NCBI RefSeq assembly: GCF_025118155.1
Contig: NW_026251391.1
Coordinates: 561,501-625,500 of the forward strand
Length of the DNA stretch: 64,000 bases
Direction of reading: 5' to 3'
Source: Cokeromyces recurvatus
Taxonomy: Eukaryota; Mucoromycota; Mucoromycetes; Mucorales; Mucoraceae
In this document: piece after piece, positions 1-11,982 of the stretch
How positions within the stretch are numbered: the stretch's first letter is position 1
How the letters are laid out: every line of letters begins with the position of its first letter
Made by a program: the position numbers and the translations under genes
The notes under the pieces: model-generated
Seen by the model: only the letters and a program-made list of their open reading frames with translations
What the model was told of the DNA's origin: nothing
The model's database searches: none

Positions 1-797
1 TGGTATATTCATGAATAAAATAGTCAATGCCTTTTTGATTCGTTCAGGATCTCCTGAGTATAAATCAAGTGGGCAATATTCTTTTAATAGATCTCCACGT
101 AGATGAGAATGCATGCAAAAACGACAGTATTTTTTCTTTATCTCATTTGCGAATGGAGATGAAGGTTTAAATCCCCATTTAGGCTAGAAATATATATACA
201 TGTATATATGTTAATAGCGTATATATCAAAAATATCTCTTTATACCTTTAATTCAAGCGTAAGTGAAGGTGAGTTAGGCCATAATTGTGTTAAATCATCC
301 ATAAGAAATGAAATGCATGTAGTTGTAATGATTTTCTTTTTTCTTCGAGAAATGGGTCTTACATGTTCAATGTTTTGTGCCAATTGAGATAGGAATGAGG
401 AAGAAGTATTTACAGGTTGCTAAACGAAACAAATGAGCAACAATGTTTAAATTATTAGCTTTTTTTTTTTTACCATCAACAGTATGTATTCATGACCAAC
501 TAATTTTCTAATTATTCTTTCAATGAACTGTTGTTTAAATAGAATGTCATGCTTAGTTGGGATCTTGATCTCGGATTCATCGCATTTTAATATACGTAAA
601 GCTTTCCTTTTCTTGAAATAAACATGAATATTTATGTATACTTTTAACAGATAAATAAATGATAGTCTTACAAAGATAGAATCATTTCCAATATATCTAA
701 CAACCAAATTTTGATTCCCTTCACCGACATATTCCCAATAACTTGCGTTTTCTGCTTTTTGCAAGCTAGCATATGTCATTACTATTGAATCCCACAA
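1..797 (-). CDS. IPK1: Inositol-pentakisphosphate 2-kinase, 3' end cut by window edge
   Basis: Likely makes InsP6 (phytate) from InsP5 with ATP, mainly in the nucleus. Four exons can be read on the minus strand: 797-672, 611-474, 419-246 and 183-1. The start gives MWDSIVMTYASL, then the N-lobe nucleotide-binding segment YVGEGNQNLVVRYIG and the following lysine strand ALRILK, as in the family. The last exon in view contains PKWGFKPSSPF, CRFCMHSHLR and YCPLDLYSGD, which match the conserved IPK1 substrate and zinc region. The rest of the C-lobe lies beyond base 1, so the gene is partial because of the window edge, not decay. The start ATG is the first in frame and lies just before the conserved lobe. 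Homology is from recognised motifs; the exon limits are by eye. Confidence 0.88.
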
Positions 798-1079
798 CTT
801 GATAATTAAAACATAAAATAATAAGAATTTGAAACTTTTTTGAATTCATGACACGTTAAAAAAAGGGCGCGCCATAAAGTTTTTTTTTTTTTTGGTTGAA
901 GAAAGGAAAAAAAAAACCGATATGGCAGGAGTTTTGATTTACTCTTGCGGTATGGCAATCAAGACATATCGAGCGCATAATTTTTTGTTTTTTTAGGCGG
1001 TTCTCTTTGGCTTCGCTCAAGCCGGAGCCGCTCTTCTTTTAACTTTTTATATAAATATTAAGCTTTTTTTTTATTATTA

Positions 1080-2522
1080 TTATACACCAAGGATTTTAAA
1101 CTTTTCGTCTTGTGGTACTTGACTAATAACTACTCTACCTGCATATGAAATGGAGGCAAATGTCCAGATATCTGCTGGGCTCCAAGCAACTTGATAAACA
1201 CTATCTTCGTGTTGATCATATGTACGAACTAAGCCATCCATAGGTTTATTCCTATTCAATAAATTTAATCCTCTTTTCCTTTGTAATATTCAACTTTTTT
1301 TTTCTTTTACACTTCTGATCCTTCAATAGACTCATTCTCTTCCTCATTATCATTTAAATAAGCAGCCGAAGATGCAGAAAAAATATTATGTAATTGAACA
1401 AGTGCATCTGAACCTGAAGTGAGTAACAATTGATCTTGTAGATGATTGAATGCTACAGACCAGACCCAGTGAGTATGTCTTTCAATTTGCATAACCTGAT
1501 TTTTTAATTGTCTTGTGTCCCAAATGGATACCATAGCATCATCGCCTCCGGTAGCAATGCAATGAGGCTTATTTGGATTGTAGTCAACGGCACGAATTGT
1601 AGTTTTATGTGCCTCAGGGTGATGAAAGCTACTCTTGGCAGAACGTAAATCCCAACCTGACAGATTTTGTCCACCTACTGTAATTATCTCTGGTTGATGT
1701 GGGTTCCATACAGCGTTTTGAAGTTGTTGTATTGCGAAAGAATTTGTCCATGTTGGTGAAACATCAATAGTGAGTAATGTCTTTCAAGAAATAAGACATA
1801 TCAGTATTTAAATGCAATTCCCCCTCCCCCTTTTTTTTTTCCTTATCTATTTACCTCATGTAATTGAATTCTGTAAAGAAGATAAATATATTTTATTAGA
1901 ATCAATGGATACAACGTGTTGATTTTGTTCCAAAGGACCCAAATGACTCTAAAAGAAAAAAAAAAAGGATTAAAAAAGCACGAATAAATAACTCTTTTTT
2001 TTTTTTTTTTTTTTTTTTTTGCTTTACTTTTTAATTCCTTCAATGTCCAATTTTACATGGGATTTAATGCACAATGCTGATCACTCTTGTTGTCTTCGCT
2101 CATTAAACTATCCATCAATGGTTTTTCCATAAGGTAGCTTTTCGTTTCATTGGATTACTAGAAACTTAAATGTTGACACATTAGTCCTTTTTTATTCATT
2201 TGAAACTTTTATTTATATACCTGGGCTATGACAAGTAAAAAATAAATCTTCATTGGTTGGACAAGAGGTAATATCCCATACTTCTTCAGGATGACTATAC
2301 ATGGTAGGTTTAATGCTTCCAACGTCATCATCAAATTCTAATAAACATACAACATTATCTTTTGCACCCACAGTGCCAGCAAGGAATTTACTCTGTTCAG
2401 TACTATTTGTAACAGCAGTTAAACATCTAGCCTTTAGATAACGTTACTCTCTTGTTTGTTTTATTATTAAAGATTTATTTTACTTGACGTCGAAGACCAA
2501 ATACACTTGAATTTTCTGTCAT
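1080..2522 (-). CDS. EIPR1: EIPR1 (TSSC1)-like WD40 protein, middle part hard to thread
   Basis: WD40-repeat protein resembling EARP/GARP-interacting protein 1, which works with endosomal tethering complexes. Starts MTENSSVFGLRRQ at 2522 and ends in FKILGV at 1080. Clear family blocks are EEVWDITSCPTNED, the repeat GWDLRSAKSSF, ATGGDDAMVSIWDTR, HTHWVWSVAFN followed by DQLLLTSGSDALVQLHN, an acidic loop, and the last repeat HEDSVYQVAWSPADIW. At least five introns. The middle (about 1845-2175) does not read through in one frame with plain GT-AG introns: one extra A in the A5 run (plus-strand T5 at 2122-2126) would join LWK to KPLMDS. This may be a sequencing error or a real lesion. Divergent from STE24, about 206 bases between the start codons. 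Confidence 0.82.
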
Positions 2523-2728
2523 TTTGTTTAAAAGGATTAAATAAAGTAATGTATTGACTGACTTTTTTTTTTAAAAAAAAAAGAAAAAAAAAAAAAGAAA
2601 AAAAAAAGAACAAAATCCATATTTGGAGTAGTGATCTGAATTTCAAGTTTAAATACTACTAGTAGAATTAGCTCTACGCGTTTTTTGTTTTGTTTTTTTT
2701 TTCTGTTTACTTTCTCTATTAATCTAAA
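2523..2728. promoter_or_regulatory. Divergent promoter region, EIPR1-like / STE24
   Basis: The 206 bases between two start codons pointing apart must hold both promoters and both 5' UTRs. It contains several A and T runs (about 2561-2610 and 2690-2702), typical of nucleosome-poor fungal promoters. No specific factor site was recognised. Confidence 0.45.
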
Positions 2729-4245
2729 ATGGGGGACATATTAACTTATTTAGATACGCTTGATTATAAGCAGTGTGTCTTGGTCTTTTCTTGTATTGTA
2801 TATGTGTTTGAGCAATATCTCAAGTAAATAAATTTGAAACAAAAAAAAAACATTATAGAATAAATTAATTAAATTTAAAATTTTAGTTATCGTCAGCATT
2901 GCCGCTATTTGATGCGTAATCGACCTAGTGAATTAGCTGATATTGTTACTGAAGCTGACTTTAAGAAAGCACAAGCCTATAACTTGGATAAATCTAGTTT
3001 TGGTTTTGTTGAAGGTCTTTATAAACAAGTTGAAACTATCTTGATGCTCCATTATGATGCACTTCCAAAGATTTGGGATTTGTCTGGTCAAATTTTGTAC
3101 AAATTGACAGGGTATACAACTGATTATGAGGTTTGTTAAATGACACTACTTGAAGTATAACTTACTCATCTATATATGTATATTAAAAAAAAAAAGATTC
3201 TTCAATCACTTGTCTTTTTGACAGTCTTTACTTTAATCTCAACAATTACTTCATTACCTTTCAGTCTTTACTCTACTTTTGTTGTCGAACAACGTCATGG
3301 CTTTAATAATCAAACATTGGGCTTGTACTTTGCTGATCTTTTGAAATCACAACTCGTTATGGCAGTCCTTTTACTTCCTTTTATGTCAGCTTTCTTATGG
3401 ATTATTAAGACAACAGGGGATAAGTTTTATTTTTACGTCTGGTTAATTGTGTAAGTGTATAGAAAAATAGATAATGAAATGGATCATTTTTATTGAATGA
3501 AGTATATAGAGTTGTATTCCAACTTTTGATCATCACTATTTATCCTACTTTTATTCAACCTCTGTTTAACAAATTAACACCCATGGAAGCAGGAGAATTA
3601 AGAAGTCGTATTGAAGAATTAGCAGCACGTATCAAGTTCCCGCTTAAAAAGTTATATATCATTGATGGATCAAAGCGATCCTCTCATTCAAATGCTTATT
3701 TTTATGGTTTTGGCAAAAATAAGCATATCGTTCTTTATGATACCTTAATTGATCATTCAAATACAGATGAAATCTGTGCTGTCTTGGCCCATGAATTAGG
3801 CCATTGGAAGATGGGACATACTCTTAAACTTTTGGCAGTGAATCAAGTTTATTTACTTTCCATCTTTTGGCTCTTTTCCTTTTTTATTCATAATCGACAA
3901 CTCTATCAAGATTTCGGTTTTAGTACCATGCCTACCTTAATTGGCTTCTTATTGTTTCAATTTATTTATTCACCTGTTGAAAGCGTCATTGGTTTCTTGC
4001 AACATGTCTATCAACGTAAAAATGAATATGAAGCAGATGCATATGCTTTGAAGTTAGGCTATGCTTCTACCTTGCGTAGTGCGTTAATTAAATTGAGTAT
4101 CAAGAATTTGGGTGGATTTAATGTAGATCCTTGGTATTCTGCTTGGAATCATTCTCATCCTAGTTTAGTAGAAAGATTAAATGCTTTAGGAGTTAAGCCT
4201 ACTTCTGATACACCCATTGTTGTTGAAGACAAGAAGAAGGAATAA
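2729..4245 (+). CDS. STE24: CAAX prenyl protease 1 (Ste24, M48 zinc metalloprotease)
   Basis: ER membrane protease that removes the AAX tripeptide from prenylated CAAX proteins and trims a-factor-type precursors. Four exons: 2729-2823, 2887-3130, 3197-3450 and 3510-4245; phases fit and give about 442 residues, the normal family size. The zinc site HELGH is at about residues 292-296 in LAHELGHWKMGH, and the third ligand is the Glu in NEYEADAYALKLG. The N-terminal block NLDKSSFGFVEGLY and hydrophobic spans (exon 3 and around residues 310-370) match the multi-pass family. Ends in a charged KKKE tail. The same window holds a Skt5-like protein with a CAAX box (36591-39343), a plausible substrate; that link is inference. 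Confidence 0.95.
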
Positions 4246-4520
4246 ATGTATCTATCCAATAGAATTTATGTAAATCTCAATCTAAATCAAAATGAAATAA
4301 ATCATCGTGATATATGATTATCGATCTATAAGCCAATCAGATAATCTATGAGTAATAAGCGGAGTTTGTTTTAAAAAGGAACTTTTTTATTTTTATGACT
4401 AATATTGAGTATGATTTTTATAATTACGTATAAATATAAAAGACATTGTGCATTATTATCATTCTATTACAAATCATAGTTTTCATTTTTAAAAAGAAAT
4501 AATAGAATATAAAATAAAAA

Positions 4521-4950
4521 ATGGATCTTTCTTGGTGTATAATTTGTGATCGTCACTGTATTGACAACAATGTAAGTTATTATGGTTAAAAGCAACATAT
4601 CCATCAATAGATACTAATTATATTGTTGTTTATAGCTTTATTGCTCAGAAGTGTGTCGTTTTCAAGATAGCAACAATGCCCCTGACAACCATGATCTAAT
4701 GAATAATAACAAGTCAACAACTATGGTTGAAATCCCCATACCACCCTCTTCTTCTTCTTCTTCACCTGTTCTTACACCTTTCTTGTATTCATTCCAATCT
4801 TCATATGATCGTCGTCGTCGTCATCATCATCATCATTATTCAACTCCTTTCCATAGTGTGACCTCTACTTCTTTTCATTCTTATCATCAACCATCACTTT
4901 GTAGTTCAACTGCTTCTTCTGTTTCTTCCCTTTATGTTGATAACACATAA
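4521..4950 (+). CDS. Ecl1-family small zinc-motif protein
   Basis: Two exons, 4521-4571 and 4636-4950, in phase, giving 121 residues. The N-terminus reads MDLSWCIICDRHCIDNN then LYCSEVCRFQD. The CxxC...YCSxxC pattern is the signature of the fungal Ecl1 (extender of chronological lifespan) family, small zinc-binding regulators acting in nutrient and stress signalling. The rest is low complexity: Ser runs, an RRRRHHHHHYS patch and a Ser/Thr-rich tail, presumably disordered. The intron sits between the two halves of the Cys motif. The family call rests on this motif alone; the exact function in this lineage is unknown. Confidence 0.75.
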
Positions 4951-5019
4951 CAGCATGATAATGATTACATTAGAATTACCTTTATTATTATTATTATTCG
5001 ATTTCATTGTTTGAAATGA

Positions 5020-5059
<40 letters not shown>

Positions 5060-5697
5060 TCCCCCTTTGATAATGGGCGATATGAAACAAGAAGCTTTCT
5101 TCCTTCTCCTCCTCCTTCTCTCCCCCCCCCTCAGTGGTAATATCCCAACAAGTAAATAGATGAATAGCTTACCCAAGAAGATTAGATTAAATTAGTGTAG
5201 ACAGATAGAAATTTGATCAAACTATCTCTAAACTTTGTAATCGTACATAATTTAACGATCATTCCCTTTCTCTTTGGTACTCTTTTATTCTCTCTCTCTT
5301 TTTATTAATAAAAAAAAATATATAAATATACATGTATAAAAATCAAAACTTATTTGCTTTATACATTGTACTACAATGTCAATGCGTTGTCAAATGTATT
5401 ACATAATGATATTAAACAACATAAAATGGTTTATTTTATTTTATTTATTTTATATCCTCTACAACTAAAGTCTATTACGGATAATATATAATCATACTTG
5501 TTCTGTCTGTAACTCCTCTCCAATGATGTTTCTTAAATAAATAAAAAAAAATATATATATATAAATGTATAAAATAAAAAAAATAACGAAATAAACCCGT
5601 TTTATTTTATTTTATTTTATTTTTTTCTATTTCTTTTTTTTTAAAAAAAAAAAAATAGTAAAAGTCAAGAAAATAGATCTTTATTGTTTCCTATAGA
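4951..5697. other. Non-coding spacer with compound microsatellite
   Basis: No gene seen. Holds the 3' UTR of the Ecl1-like gene and the promoter of the next gene. A (CT)n run followed by (GT)n lies at about 5020-5060, with a C8 run near 5123-5130 and several TTTTA/TTTTAT repeats at 5430-5455 and 5600-5625. Confidence 0.6.
5020..5060. repeat. Compound (CT)n/(GT)n microsatellite
   Basis: About 12 CT units run directly into about 8 GT units. Simple sequence repeat in the 3' flank of the Ecl1-like gene. Confidence 0.85.
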
Positions 5698-6347
5698 ATG
5701 GAAGAAGACTGTTTAATTTTACATTATCATGATATCGTTATCCGTCAATCTGTAATTGAATACAAAAAAACTTGATGAATTATTCTCTCTTATTCATGGT
5801 TTATTCTACATAGGATTTAGATACTTTAGCACCAGGTCAATGGTTAAATGATACGATGATAGCATTTCATATGGAGTTCTTGGAAAGAACATTTGTACCA
5901 AAGGATGCAAACTATTTGTTTTTAAGGCCTGGTATGGTTCATTTAATTACTTTTGCTCAAGGTAAGTTAGTTGTACATGTATGATATGGTATGGTCTGTG
6001 TTCATGTATATGTGTTCTTTTTATAGGGGATGTCATGCAGTTAGTATCTGCTTTGCCACCTAATATGGATAAATATGAAGCTATATTCATTCCTATTAAT
6101 GATGGGAAACCTTATGAGGCATACAGTGGAACACATTGGTCACTTATGGTTTATATTCGTCAAGTCAATTCTTTTTATTATTATGACACACTTAAATTTA
6201 ACAATCTAAGGGATGGTGAAATGACAAGTAGAAGACTTCAACCTTTACTAAGACTTAAGGAACGATCACAATTTATACCCAGTACAACACCACAACAAGG
6301 TAATGGCTCTGATTGTGGAGGTAAGATAGATAGAATGATACAAATAT

Positions 6348-6378
<31 letters not shown>

Positions 6379-6707
6379 CACCCCCCCACTAATATAAATA
6401 ATTAGTATCTGTAATAGCTATCATTGATTATACATTACACCAATTACTTAAAAGTCGTGGACAAAAGGAACCTGTACAGTACAATAAAATTATGATGTTA
6501 AAGAGTAAACATCTTTCTACACCTCAACAAGTAAGAGATAATATAAATGGTATGATTAAAAGACTTCAACAACGTTCAAAATCTTCTCATTGTTGTCAGT
6601 CTCATCACAAGTTAAACTCTATAATGACAACAAATGATCTTAATACCATTTCTTCTTCTTCTTCTTCAACTACCTCTTTATCCACTTTTACTTCTAACAA
6701 GTCATAA
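5698..6707 (+). CDS. SENP8: SENP8/NEDP1-type Ulp1-family cysteine protease
   Basis: C48 peptidase, most like the NEDD8-specific SENP8/NEDP1/Den1 class, which matures NEDD8 and removes it from cullins. Four exons: 5698-5751, 5814-5961, 6027-6320 and 6406-6707, in phase, about 265 residues. The early block QWLNDTMIAFHMEFLE is typical. The catalytic set is visible: His about 104 in GTHWSLMVY, Asp about 121 in YYYDTLKF, Gln near 157-158 in TTPQQGNGSDCG, and Cys about 164. The DCG-V junction is split by the last intron. The C-terminus is longer than in animals, with a basic Gln-rich stretch and Ser runs. The SENP8 subclass rests on size and the GTHWSL pattern; another Ulp1 subclass is possible. 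Confidence 0.82.
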
Positions 6708-7132
6708 TAAATAAAACTCCATTTTAATTATCCAATCAAATACATTTATTTTATAAATTTTTTTTTTTTTTTTTTTTTTTGTCTGTAAAAAAAAAGTATT
6801 TACGAATTTTTTAATTTTTTTTTTTTCTTTTTCCTCCCCCCTTCTTTTTGTTGGAATAGGTAGTGTATTAACTAGTTTATATTTTTTTAATCTTTATCGC
6901 GACTCTCTCTTTCTTTGTATTTTTTTTATATTATTTTTTTACTCTTTCAAAAGCATTATATAGCAGGATGTTACAACTTTTTTTTTTTTGCATTACAACA
7001 ATTGGGCCAAATTGGGAAAAAAAATATAAGCCACCGAATTTTTATAAAATTTTATTGTCTACCTCATTACTGCTTGAGAGATATTATTTCTATATAAAAA
7101 CAAAAAAGTAACTTTTGGTTGGAAATAGGAGT

Positions 7133-7134
<2 letters not shown>

Positions 7135-7168
<34 letters not shown>
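7135..7168. repeat. (AAT)n trinucleotide repeat
   Basis: About 11 AAT units in the EGD1 promoter region. Confidence 0.85.
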
Positions 7169-7173
<5 letters not shown>

Positions 7174-7210
7174 GAAGACAGAGAAAGAGAAAAGGGATCG
7201 CGTTTTTTTT

Positions 7211-7218
7211 TATAAAAG
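7211..7218 (+). promoter_or_regulatory. Possible TATA box of EGD1
   Basis: TATAAAAG lies about 70 bases upstream of the EGD1 start codon. Position and sequence fit a TATA element, but AT-rich DNA makes chance matches common. Confidence 0.35.
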
Positions 7219-7281
7219 AAAAATAAAGAAATTGACATTAATTTAATCATCATTAATTATTAGCATTTTATATTATACAAC

Positions 7282-7869
7282 ATGAACGCTGACAAACTCT
7301 CCAAGCTTCAATCCCAAGTTCGTATTGGTGGTAAGGGTACTCCCCGTCGTAAGGTCAAGAAGACCACCGGTAAGTCCTCCACTGGTGATGACCGTAAGCT
7401 CTCTGCTGCTCTTACCAAGTTGAACGTTCAACCCATTGCTGGTGTTGATGAAGTCAACATGTTCAAGGATGACGGTAAGGTCATTCACTTCAGTCACCCT
7501 CGTGGTAAGTATTTTTTTTAAAAAAAAAAAAAATCATTCTTATTTTATATATATAAATACATATTAACTCTCTTTTTTTTTAAAAAAAAAATAGTTTCTG
7601 CTGCTGCTAACGCCAATACCTTCGCTATTCACGGTCGCTCCACTGAAAAGGAATTGGCTGAACTCATTCCTGGTATCTTGAACCAATTGGGTCCTGACTC
7701 CATGGCTGCTCTTAAGAAGCTTGCTGAATCTTTCCAACAAGCTCAAGGTGAAAACGCTGCTAATGCCGATGATGATGAAATTCCTGACTTGGTTGAAAGC
7801 TTCGAAAAGGCTGATGTTGAAGATAAGGCTGAAGACAAGACTGAAGACAAGAAGGAGGAATCTGCTTAA
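7282..7869 (+). CDS. EGD1: Nascent polypeptide-associated complex subunit beta
   Basis: Beta subunit of NAC (BTF3/Egd1), a ribosome-bound chaperone for emerging chains, acting with the alpha subunit. Two exons, 7282-7504 and 7595-7869, phase 1, giving 165 residues, the usual size. Starts [20 protein letters not shown], with the basic ribosome-binding RRKVKK motif. Then comes the NAC domain core ([44 protein letters not shown]), ending in an acidic [10 protein letters not shown] tail. Codons end in C or G much more often than in neighbouring genes, as expected of a highly expressed translation gene. Confidence 0.97.
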
Positions 7870-10011
7870 AAAAATCTCATATTTTGAATGTGAAAAAAAG
7901 AGAAAAAAAAAAGAAATAAAATATACTAATTGACAAACAATTAAAATTATATTTTGTGAAATGAACATGTAAGAATTACACGAGATTATTTAATATTATT
8001 AATGATGTGGATAGCTATTTGTAAAATAGATTTAAGATGGTAATTGTTGCATGTCTGATCATTTCTCGAATGGTTTTCCTTTTTTTTTTCTTCAAAAGTA
8101 ATTATAAATATCCACTAATTACTGGGAAAAGAATAAACATAATCTTTGTTTTCTGCTACTTGCTTGTATATAATAGAACAACTAAAAGTGACGATGACTT
8201 TTTTTTTTTGTAATGATCTTATAACTAATTGTTCACTGTACTAAATGAAGGGTTAATTTAAATTTATAATCTTTTTTTTTTATTATTCATTAAAAAGTAA
8301 AGCGTGTTTTCCCAAGAATAACAAAGTAGAAAAAAAAAAGGGGGGGAAGATATTAAAAATCGATCTGCGTTATTATTATTACTAAGGAGGAACCCTCATC
8401 ATATGATGCTATTTGTATTGTTGACAACGATTTAACTTGCATTATCACATGACGATAGAGTTCCTTTATAAATATATATATATATATATGTGTTCATATA
8501 CACATATTTATACTATTTCTATACATGTTCACTGATCTTGAAGCAAAAGGATAAAAAGCAAATCATATAATATACTCGGGTATTTTGTGTGTTTTAACAA
8601 ATTCTATAGTAGAAATATTTACTTTGACACATCTGAATTTCCATAAAAGTGACCCTATTTTTTTTTATACTTTTTTGTTTATTTTTTTTAAAAAAAAAAA
8701 ACTGTTAATATAAAAAATTTTATGTGTGACATCATTTTTGATGAAAAGGCGTATTATAATATATACATATTAATAAAAACATTTGTTTAATATTATAAAA
8801 AAAAAGCCACAATGAAAAATACGACATGGATATTAAATTTAAAGGAAAAAAAAAATTTTTTTTATTAGAAATTAAAAATTAAAATAAAATACAAAGAGAA
8901 TAATTCAATAAACCTATGAAAAGAGAAAAAAGAATTAATAAACTGTTTAAATAAAAATAAACCAGACATGTAAATGTGTAAATAAACATAAATATGTATA
9001 TATATTTCAGCGAAAATTAGTAGGTAGCTAGGGTTTTTTCGTCATAGTCAGAAAGACTAAAGTCAAATGCCTGTGTCATCTTTATATATACATATATATA
9101 TTTTTTACACTTTACATTCTTTAAATAGAAAGAATTTATCATAGAGAAATAAAAAATAATAATACGGGATTTATCTTTCCCTTTTTCTTTTTCTTTCCAC
9201 TATGATAAATAAAATAAAATAATGATAGCTTACCCTTTAAATTATTTACAAAACGCGTCGATAAAATATAATATAAATTAGAAAGAAAAAAAAACAAACA
9301 ACCCCTTTGATTTGAAAGTATAAAGGTCCTTTTATATCTGAAATTCTGTAAAAAAAATTTTTTTTTTTTTGAATTTCTAAAGTGTTCCTGCTCTTTTTTT
9401 TTTATTCGCAATTAACAGTCTCAAAAATTTTTTTTTACATTTACAACAAGTATAGAAGAAGATAAAGTGAGAGAGTGAGAGGAAGAAAGAAAGTAGATTA
9501 AACAGACAATAGTTATGAATTAGATAATAATAGTCCTATTATAATGAAATGATATCATTAAAAGAAAAAAGATTTCTTATATACATCATTTTGTTGTTTC
9601 TCCTAATAATTTATTTTTCATAATGAAGTCATTGACGTTGTTCCTATACTTTTTATTATCATTAGTATGAACAGTATTTAATACGAGTGAAAGAGAAATA
9701 GAAAAGCGATATAAAGCCAAGTCGATATCGATAAACAATCCGCTTTATAAGTAATAATTATTTTATTTTGATCTTTAGCAGTATCTAGTATAATATAAAG
9801 AAAATCATACTATTTATTACTTTATGGGTTTCAAAACTATGCATAACTAGTCTTGTTGTAGTAATAATAACAAGTAGTAATAGTCATAGTCATAGTCATA
9901 ATAAGGGCTATACTTTATATATATTTCTATATTACCCTTTTCCTTTTTATTTTCTTTTTCTTTCTTTTATTTAAATAATAATTTCCCTTTTCAACTTTTT
10001 TAAAAAGAAAA
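7870..10011. other. 2.1 kb non-coding stretch
   Basis: No protein gene, tRNA or rRNA found. AT-rich with many A/T runs and short AT dinucleotide repeats (near 8475-8490). ORF-like stretches around 9139-9411 are low-complexity Lys/Phe translations of homopolymers. The right part presumably holds the promoter and 5' UTR of the 10012 gene. Confidence 0.6.
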
Positions 10012-10586
10012 ATGCAACAAAATAATCTGCAAACACCACCACCACCACCAACTTATCAACAATCTCTTAAACCTGGACAAACCTATTATGAACCTCCACC
10101 AGTAAATAATAACTATGCACCTCCACCTCCAGCAACAGCAGCAGCACCACCACCATCATCTCAGCCTCAAAATATGGGGCAAAGATTTACACAATTCTAT
10201 GCACCTCCTCAGAATAGATCTTTGGGTTTAAAAAGAAGACTTTGCTCTTTCATCCTGTGTTGTATTATCATAGGTCTTACAATAGGATTAGCAACAGGTT
10301 TAACAAGAAGAACATACTATCATAATTCACATAGAGGATGTAATTGGTAAATTTCTTGATCTACTAAAACTATCTATATTCCATATCTGTATCTATTCCT
10401 AATATAGACAATTTTATTTTATTTTATTTTATGTATAAATATTATTATTAATAGCCGTGTAAATTCTGATTGCACCAATGTATATGGTAAGTAAATAAAT
10501 AATTAAATTCCATCTTCTTATTTACAAGAATTTGCTTAGGGCCCGGAACATATTGTTATTCAAACTGTCAATGTGCACGACGTTAA
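10012..10586 (+). CDS. Proline-rich single-pass membrane protein with Cys-rich tail
   Basis: Not recognised as a named family. Three exons, 10012-10346, 10455-10486 and 10540-10586, in phase, about 137 residues. Residues 1-70 are Pro/Gln/Ala-rich (PPPPPTYQQ, PPPP and PPPATAAAPPP stretches). A basic LKRRLCSF leads into one hydrophobic span (ILCCIIIGLTIGLATGLT) around residues 82-102. After it come basic residues and a short tail with about seven Cys in the last 30 residues (GCNC, SDCTN, TYCYSNCQC). The layout suggests a tail facing outside the cytoplasm, with pairwise disulfides, and a disordered cytoplasmic PPxY-like N-terminus. Similar Pro-rich plus membrane-span proteins occur in Mucorales; function unknown. 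Exons 2 and 3 depend on splice calls by eye. Confidence 0.6.
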
Positions 10587-11772
10587 TCGTTATTATTATT
10601 ATTATTATTACGTGTATATATTATATTATTTCAACAGATCATAATTCCTTTGTTACTATTACTACTATTACTATTATTATTGCTTTGTATAAAAAAAAAT
10701 ATGAACAAAGATAAAATAAGATGATTAAAATTTATCATACTATTTTACTATGACTATAGTAATGATAGTCATAGTAGTAGTAAATTTAATATAACAAATA
10801 ATAATTATCATGATAAATTATATACGTCATTTCATTTTTTTTTTTTCTTTTCAGAACAAATGATAATTATTTTTAGTAATGCATTCACAAATAAATTTAA
10901 TCTTTGTGAATGATTATGATTACTTTTAATTTATCTCTATTCTATTTTTTATACTTTCCCTTCTCTTCTCTTCCTCTCCCAGGGAAAAAAAAAAGATAAA
11001 GATAAAGACTTACTTTTTTAATAGCAGTAATAGGAGTGGTAAGTTTATTACTGCTGCATAAATGGGGAAAAACTAATTTTGATAACTAAATATAGTTAAT
11101 AATAAATTTAACCTTTTTTTTTAGAAATATAAGAGATTAGTTTTATATTCAAATGTAAGAAAACTTAAATAATAAATTTAATATCACACGATTTGTGTAG
11201 ATCCTATTGGATAAAAAAAAAGATATTCACTCGTATGGGCGCCGATAAAAAGGAGGAAAAGAAAAGAAAAAAAAAAGCTAATTGTATTATATAAAACGAC
11301 GATGATAGAATAGTTTTTATATATACATATATGTACACATATACACTATAAATATTCATATCGTAATGATAAAAGATAGAAAATAGTCGTACATATTATA
11401 AACTAATGAAAAACAAATTATAGTGTTTGATCTCAGAATTTGTTTGATTCTAGACAACGCAAAATTTCCAAGACACTTAATAAAACTAAAACATGATGAT
11501 GTCTAGTTTTTATTCTATATCAATATCTTCTTATCGTCTTTTTTTTTTTCTTTTTTCTTTTTTTTTTTTCCTTTCCAAAATAAATAAATAGAATAAAGGG
11601 AGGGGAGGGTGCTACTGTTGTCTATTTGTTGTATATACAAAAGGAGAATTATATCATTAGTCAAGTATTTGAGAATGAGAAAGGAGGCGGGGAGGAAAAA
11701 AAAAAAAAGGGAAAACCTGCTACTGCTGTCTATAGTAAAAATTAGCTTGTCGTCATTCTTATTCACTTCTTA

Positions 11773-11814
<42 letters not shown>

Positions 11815-11982
11815 TATAAACTATAACCTTAAACATGTTGATTCACGCGTTAAAAGAAAAAAAATTGGGCGAATTCTCTTTTATAGAAAGAAAAAGACTC
11901 ATAAAGGGAAAAAAAAACTTTGTATATTTCTCGTCTCTTTTTTTCTTTTATTTATTTATTTATTTATATACCATATTAAACT
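10587..11982. other. 1.4 kb non-coding stretch with T38 tract
   Basis: No convincing gene. Contains A/T runs including a T38 tract at 11776-11813, some 170 bases before the next start codon. ORF-like stretches here are homopolymer translations rich in Lys, Phe and Leu. Confidence 0.6.

Larger units (their letters stand above)
6708..7281. other. Spacer / EGD1 promoter, T runs and (AAT)n
   Basis: No gene seen. Contains a T22 run near 6759-6780, further T runs, and an (AAT)n repeat at about 7135-7168, about 115 bases upstream of the EGD1 start. Confidence 0.6.

Noticed and set aside
7273..7497. Minus-strand open frame over EGD1 exon 1
   Set aside because: Shadow of the coding strand; EGD1 is clear on the plus strand.
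9139..9411. Minus-strand frame in the 7.9-10 kb gap
   Set aside because: Lys/Phe-rich homopolymer translation without a recognisable domain.
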